Shown here: positions 49,914 to 53,858 of the stretch, in pieces
How positions within the stretch are numbered: the first letter of the stretch is position 1
Layout of the letters: every line of letters begins with the position of its first letter
DNA from: UBA11524 sp964383815
GTDB lineage: Bacteria > Bacillota > Clostridia > Christensenellales > Aristaeellaceae
Assembly: GCA_964383815.1 (NCBI GenBank)
Contig: CAYLIC010000011.1
Coordinates: 1-53,858, forward strand
Length of the DNA: 53,858 nt
Direction: 5' to 3'
Made by a program: the position numbers and the translations under genes
Notes under the pieces: model-generated
Databases searched by the model: none
What the model saw: only the letters and a program-made list of their open reading frames with translations
What the model was told of the DNA's origin: nothing

Positions 49914-51269
49914 ATGCGACCCATGCACGACATGCTGCTGGCGGCCTCCGGGCGGCGGAGCTTTCACATGCCGGGCCACAAGGGCAAGGCACCCTTCGGC
50001 CCGGAGGATTTGTACGCCCTGGACACCACGGAGATCCCGCTGACGGATGACTTCTACTGCGCGGAGAGCGGCATTGCCAAGGCCCAGAAGCTGTACGCCC
50101 GGGCCGCCGGCGCTGCGGAAACGCTGTTTTTGCACAATGGCTCCACCGCGGGCATTCATGCCCTGGTGCAGCTCTACGCCGGGGAGGGTGACACCATCCT
50201 CCTGCCCAGGAACGCTCACCTTTCCGCTGCCAACGGCTGTGTGCTGGGCGGGGTGAAGGCGGCGTGGATCCCCGTTACCCAGCGGCAGGACGGCTACTGC
50301 TATGTGGCGGAGGAGGACGTGCTTGCCGCCCTGGAGGCACACCCTCAGGCCAAGGCCCTGCTGCTGACCCGGCCGGACTTCTACGGCGGGTGCCTGCCCA
50401 TGGAGCGCATTGCGGCCAGAGCCCACGCCCTGGGCATTCGCCTGGTGGTGGATGAGGCCCACGGCGCGCATCTGCCCTGGTCGGCTGATGTGCCCTCCGC
50501 AGGCGCCCTGGGTGCGGATGCCTGGGTGCAGTCCGTTCACAAAACGCTGCCGGGCCTGACCGCTTCGGCTGTGCTGCACCTGCGGAATGCGCAGGACAGG
50601 CCCCGTGCCATGCGCATTCTCCGCCGGGAGCAGACCTCCTCGCCCAGCTTTCTGCTGATGCTGTCCGTGGACGAGGCGCGGGCCTACATGGAGCAGGCAG
50701 GCCGCGGCCGGCTGGCGGCGGTAACCGATGCGGCAAACGCGCTGCGTGCCCGGCTGCCGGGCCTGGGGTATGCCGATGCCCACGCCGCCTGGCAGCACAC
50801 CGACCTGGCCTTCGACCCATCACGGCTGGTCATCGCCGCGCCCCAGGGAGGCTTTGCCCTGGCGGAGAGCCTGCGCCAGCGGGGTGTGGACGTGGAAATG
50901 GCGGATGCCCGCCGGGTGGTGCTGATTCTTTCCCCCGTGGACGGGCCGGAGGACATCCTGTCCCTGGCGGATGTGCTGGCGGATATTCCCCCGGTGGCAG
51001 TGGAGGTGCCTCCCCTGCCGGACATGGGCAGCCTGCCGGAAAAGGTGCTGGATTTGCGCCCGGCTGCCATGGCGGATTGCGAGGCCGTGCCGCTGGAAAA
51101 CGCTGTGGGGCGCATTGCTGCCGCCTCCGCAGGCCTGTACCCGCCGGGCATTCCCCTGGTGTGCCCGGGCGAGCGGGTCACCGGACAGGTGGCGGGCCTT
51201 TTGTCCGCTGCCGGAACACAAGAGAGATTTGGACTTGAAGGAGATCAACTGCTGTGCGTCAAGCTGTAA
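49914..51269 (+). CDS. PLP-dependent Orn/Lys/Arg decarboxylase-family protein (YaaO-like)
   Basis: 451 residues from ATG 49914, AAGGAG upstream. The aspartate aminotransferase-fold core is visible: SFHMPGHKGKAPFG at the N-terminus, NGSTAGIHALVQLYAG, DEAHGAHLPWS at 180-190 and the PLP lysine K210 in QSVHKTLPGL. Members decarboxylate arginine, lysine or ornithine, making polyamines. In B. subtilis yaaO lies next to tmk; the same neighbourhood occurs here. Substrate not fixed. Confidence 0.92.
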   Translation: MRPMHDMLLAASGRRSFHMPGHKGKAPFGPEDLYALDTTEIPLTDDFYCAESGIAKAQKLYARAAGAAETLFLHNGSTAGIHALVQLYAGEGDTILLPRNAHLSAANGCVLGGVKAAWIPVTQRQDGYCYVAEEDVLAALEAHPQAKALLLTRPDFYGGCLPMERIAARAHALGIRLVVDEAHGAHLPWSADVPSAGALGADAWVQSVHKTLPGLTASAVLHLRNAQDRPRAMRILRREQTSSPSFLLMLSVDEARAYMEQAGRGRLAAVTDAANALRARLPGLGYADAHAAWQHTDLAFDPSRLVIAAPQGGFALAESLRQRGVDVEMADARRVVLILSPVDGPEDILSLADVLADIPPVAVEVPPLPDMGSLPEKVLDLRPAAMADCEAVPLENAVGRIAAASAGLYPPGIPLVCPGERVTGQVAGLLSAAGTQERFGLEGDQLLCVKL

Positions 51270-52528
51270 TCTTTGACCTGGACGGAACACTGACCCAGTC
51301 CGAAGAAGGTATTTTCAACTGCGTGCGCTACGCGGCGGACAAGCTGGGCTTTCCCTGCCCGGATGATGCCACCCTGCACAGGTTCGTCGGCCCGCCGCTG
51401 ACCTATTCCTTCATCACATACATGGGCATGGACGAACCCATGGCAGACAGGGCTGTTGCCGTCTACCGGGAGCGGTACAATGTGCTGGGCCTGTTTGAAA
51501 ACCGGGTGTACCCGGGCATCCGCCGCCTGCTGCGCACCCTGAAGGCCGCAGGCTGGTACATCGGCATTGCCACCGGCAAGCCCCAGGAGCCTGCCCGGCG
51601 CATCATTGAGCATTTCGGCCTGAGCCGCTATTTCGATGCCATCATCGGCCCCACAGGTAAGGAGGGCGCAGACAAGGAACGGCTCATCCGCGCCGCGCTG
51701 CCCGAGAATTATGATGTGGCCTGGATGGTGGGCGACAGGAAGTTCGACATGGCGGGCGGCCGGGCGGCGGGCATACGCACCCTGGGCGTGGGCTATGGCT
51801 ACGGCAGCGAGGAGGAGCTCCGCACCGCCGGGTGTGATGCCTATGCGCCCACTGTGCAGGATGTTATCGACATCCTGTGCCCCGGTGCCACGCCGCCTGC
51901 AGGCGCGTTCCTCTCCATTGAGGGCCTGGACGGCTCCGGCAAAACCACGCAGATTAACCTGATTACCCAGGCCATGGAGCGCTATGGCTTTGAGGTGCTC
52001 CACAGCCGGGAGCCCGGCGGATGCAAAATATCCGAGGCCATTCGCAATGTGCTGCTCAGCGTGGACAACCTGGGCATGGACGGCGTAACGGAGGCGCTGC
52101 TCTATGCTGCTTCCCGGGCCCAGCATGTGCGGCAGGTTATCCGCCCGGCGGTGGCGGCAGGCAAGGTGATCCTGTGCGACAGGTTTGTGGATTCCTCCGT
52201 GGCCTACCAGGGCGGCGGACGCCAGCTGGGCGTGCAGCGGGTGCTGGACATCAACGCGCCCGCCGTGGATGGCACCCTGCCCATGGCGACCATCTACCTG
52301 GACATCGACCATGAAACCAGCCTGAAGCGCCGCAGCGCAGCCAGTACCCTGGACAGGATTGAGATGGAGGCGGATGCCTTCCACGCCCGGACGGAGGCCG
52401 CCTATCGGGAGCTGATTGCCCGGGACCCCGGGCGCTTTATCGTGGTGGATGCCACCAAAACCCCGGAGGAAATCGGCAGCCAGGTGGCCCGGCAGGTGCT
52501 GGCCCGGCTGATGGAGGCGGAAGCATGA
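51254..52528 (+). CDS. tmk: Fusion of HAD-family phosphatase and thymidylate kinase
   Basis: 424 residues from GTG 51254, with GGAG 10 bases upstream inside the decarboxylase gene. Residues 1-208 are a HAD hydrolase: motif I FDLDGTLTQ (D8, D10), motif II IATGKPQEP (T107) and motif IV MVGDRKFDMAG (D161). After a short linker (about 209-217) a full dTMP kinase follows: P-loop GLDGSGKTT (224-232), SREPGGCKISEAIRNVLL, CDRFVDSSVAYQGGGRQLG (DRF 309-311). The HAD domain resembles phosphoglycolate-phosphatase types; it may act on a nucleotide (inference). Overlaps mnmA by ATGA. No frameshift or internal stop separates the domains. Confidence 0.94.
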   Translation: MRQAVIFDLDGTLTQSEEGIFNCVRYAADKLGFPCPDDATLHRFVGPPLTYSFITYMGMDEPMADRAVAVYRERYNVLGLFENRVYPGIRRLLRTLKAAGWYIGIATGKPQEPARRIIEHFGLSRYFDAIIGPTGKEGADKERLIRAALPENYDVAWMVGDRKFDMAGGRAAGIRTLGVGYGYGSEEELRTAGCDAYAPTVQDVIDILCPGATPPAGAFLSIEGLDGSGKTTQINLITQAMERYGFEVLHSREPGGCKISEAIRNVLLSVDNLGMDGVTEALLYAASRAQHVRQVIRPAVAAGKVILCDRFVDSSVAYQGGGRQLGVQRVLDINAPAVDGTLPMATIYLDIDHETSLKRRSAASTLDRIEMEADAFHARTEAAYRELIARDPGRFIVVDATKTPEEIGSQVARQVLARLMEAEA

Positions 52529-53628
52529 GCGAGCGCATTGTGGTAGGCATGTCCGGCGGCGTGGATTCCTCCGTGGCGGCGCTGCTGCTGAAGGAGCAAG
52601 GCTACGATGTTATTGGCGTTTTCATGAAAAACTGGGAGGAGCAGGACGACAGCGGCGTCTGCACCGCCGAAAACGACTGGCGTGACGTGCGCGAGGTCTG
52701 CGACATCATCGGCATACCCTACTATTCAGTGAATTTCGCCAGGGAGTATTGGGACAGGGTGTTCAGCTATTTCCTCAGCGAGTACCGCGCCGGCCGCACC
52801 CCCAACCCCGATGTGCTGTGCAACCGGGAGATTAAGTTCCGCGCCTTTCTGGATTTTGCCATGCAGCTGGGTGCCTCCCGCATGGCTACCGGGCATTTTG
52901 TGCAGACGAACCCACAGGGCGATCTGCTCCGGGGCGCCGACCCCAATAAGGATCAGAGTTACTTCCTATACATGCTCAAGCAGCGCCAGCTCCAGCGGGC
53001 CATGTTCCCCGTCGGGCACCTGACCAAGGCCGATGTGCGATGCATCGCCCGGGAAAAGGGCCTGCCCGTCAGCCAGAAGAAGGACTCCACCGGTGTGTGC
53101 TTCATTGGCGAGCGGCGGTTCAAACAGTTTCTGCAAACCTTCCTGCCCGCTCAGCCTGGCGACATGGTGGCGCCCGATGGGCACATCGTCGGCCGGCACG
53201 ATGGCCTGATGTATTACACCCTGGGCCAGCGCCGCGGGCTGGGCATTGGCGGCTGCGGCGATGGGCGCAGCTGGTTCGTCATCGGCAAGGATATGGAGAA
53301 AAACCGCCTGCTGGTGGCCCAGGGGGAGGATCACCCCATGCTGTACAGCACCCGCAGTATTGGCGGCGGCGTAACCTGGATTGGCGAGGCACCCATCCGG
53401 GACGGCGAAACCCTCCAGTGCACCGCCAAGTTCCGCTACCGCCAGGCCGATCAGCCCGTGGAGGTCACCCTCCAGGGGGACAGGCTGCTCATCCACAGCC
53501 ACACCCTGCAGCGGGCCGTCACCCCCGGGCAAAGCGCCGTGCTTTACAATGGCACCCGCTGCCTTGGCGGCGCTGTGGTGGAAACCGTGCTGGATGCCGG
53601 GGCACATCCGTGCGATTTTGTGGAGTAA
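52525..53628 (+). CDS. mnmA: tRNA-specific 2-thiouridylase MnmA
   Basis: Thiolates U34 of tRNA-Lys, -Glu and -Gln. 367 residues. PP-loop GMSGGVDSSVAALL at the N-terminus, catalytic Cys99 in PNPDVLCNREIKF and Cys192 in DSTGVCFIGERRFK, and the C-terminal beta-barrel domain. Start overlaps the HAD-Tmk stop by ATGA. The sulfur donor (an IscS-type cysteine desulfurase) is not next to it. Confidence 0.97.
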   Translation: MSERIVVGMSGGVDSSVAALLLKEQGYDVIGVFMKNWEEQDDSGVCTAENDWRDVREVCDIIGIPYYSVNFAREYWDRVFSYFLSEYRAGRTPNPDVLCNREIKFRAFLDFAMQLGASRMATGHFVQTNPQGDLLRGADPNKDQSYFLYMLKQRQLQRAMFPVGHLTKADVRCIAREKGLPVSQKKDSTGVCFIGERRFKQFLQTFLPAQPGDMVAPDGHIVGRHDGLMYYTLGQRRGLGIGGCGDGRSWFVIGKDMEKNRLLVAQGEDHPMLYSTRSIGGGVTWIGEAPIRDGETLQCTAKFRYRQADQPVEVTLQGDRLLIHSHTLQRAVTPGQSAVLYNGTRCLGGAVVETVLDAGAHPCDFVE

Positions 53629-53656
53629 TCATCATCCGTCTACAATATTTTGATGC

Positions 53657-53701
53657 AATGCCGAACGCTTTAAGTCCTATGGATTTATAACGTTCGGCAT
53701 T
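53657..53701. repeat. Long hairpin downstream of mnmA
   Basis: Perfect 11-bp outer stem AATGCCGAACG (53657-53667)/CGTTCGGCATT (53691-53701), with an inner AAGTCC/GGATTT pairing closing a 3-base TAT loop. No T-run follows in either direction, so it is not a standard terminator. Its AT-rich surroundings differ from the GC-rich genes. Confidence 0.65.
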
Positions 53702-53744
53702 TGAATAGTTATGAAAAAAGTCGTCGGAAAATTCAAAAAAAGTG

Positions 53745-53858
53745 TTGACAAACCGGGCTTTCTTTGGTATTATAATCAAGCACCTTGCGAGAGCGGGGTC
53801 ACCGAACCTTGAAAACGATACAGAGACAATAACGCAAGGAAGAGACAGATGATTCCGA
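53745..53858 (+). promoter_or_regulatory. Strong promoter and rRNA-operon-like leader, running off the window
   Basis: TTGACA (53745-53750) and TATTAT (53768-53773), spacer 17, with a second TATAAT 20 bases from the -35. The following GAACCTTGAAAACGATACAG (53804-53823) resembles the conserved CTTTGAAAAC element seen just before 16S rRNA in Bacillota operons. No 16S start is seen before 53858. The identity is inference. Confidence 0.5.

Noticed and set aside
53519..53779. 86-residue minus-strand frame at the right edge
   Set aside because: It covers the hairpin and overlaps the mnmA end; its upstream region shows no ribosome site, and the promoter there points the other way.

Overview
The window reads as chromosomal DNA of a GC-rich, Gram-positive, anaerobic bacterium, most likely an uncultured gut-type member of the Clostridia (Bacillota). 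Supporting signs are the PASTA-domain PknB kinase with PrpC phosphatase, a Gram-positive LexA-type box at uvrA, an NrdR box at an anaerobic-RNR-like gene, strong GGAGG ribosome sites, SigA-type TTGACA/TATAAT promoters, and the glycyl-radical activase, radical SAM and DUF1858 proteins. The species cannot be fixed from this sequence. I saw no tRNA gene, CRISPR array, prophage or complete insertion sequence.

Layout. 1-261: end of an unknown gene, a block of short-loop hairpins and a terminator. 253-6927 (minus): J-domain protein, HTH protein, small membrane protein, trmD, rimM, then SOS-type uvrA. 7042-9879 (plus): a strong promoter, a possibly frameshifted small membrane ORF, a GNAT protein, tdk and a PflX-like activase. 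9930-20832 (minus): a nine-gene translation and envelope-signalling operon priA-def-fmt-rsmB-rlmN-prpC-pknB-rsgA-rpe, mostly joined by ATGA overlaps, followed by a small NrdD-like gene with its own NrdR box. 20947-26628: EamA transporter, rpmB, a secreted NodB-like protein, guaB, pgsA and rimO. 26781-33207 (minus): a six-gene operon with a degenerate protease-like exported protein, GH31 glycosidase, GNAT, RpiB-like isomerase, rmlB and rmlD.

33333-35835 (plus): a DUF3737 beta-helix protein and a secreted caspase-like protease. 35942-40748 (minus): a complete branched-chain-amino-acid-type ABC transporter (livJHMGF) with a 21-bp hairpin between livJ and livH. 40868-41717 (minus): a RelB-YoeB toxin-antitoxin pair overlapping a third gene, an SCP2-domain protein. 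41869-44014: PNPOx-like, GNAT and exported metallo-beta-lactamase-fold genes, then two adjacent gene relics (ECF sigma factor and polysaccharide deacetylase). 44142-53628 (plus): tldD/pmbA, DUF1858, a cluster of DnaA-box-like 9-mers, ferritin-like, FliB-like, ADP-ribosylglycohydrolase, PLP decarboxylase, a HAD-thymidylate kinase fusion and mnmA. The right edge holds a strong promoter and a leader resembling that of an rRNA operon.

How the parts fit. The core operons serve tRNA and rRNA modification, initiation and deformylation, replication restart, serine/threonine signalling, purine and dTTP supply, and phospholipid synthesis. The observations most worth follow-up are the HAD-Tmk fusion, the DnaA-box cluster far from any dnaA gene, the RelB-YoeB-SCP2 arrangement, the NrdR-box-controlled mini NrdD-like protein, the liv intercistronic hairpin and the secreted caspase/pseudo-protease pair.
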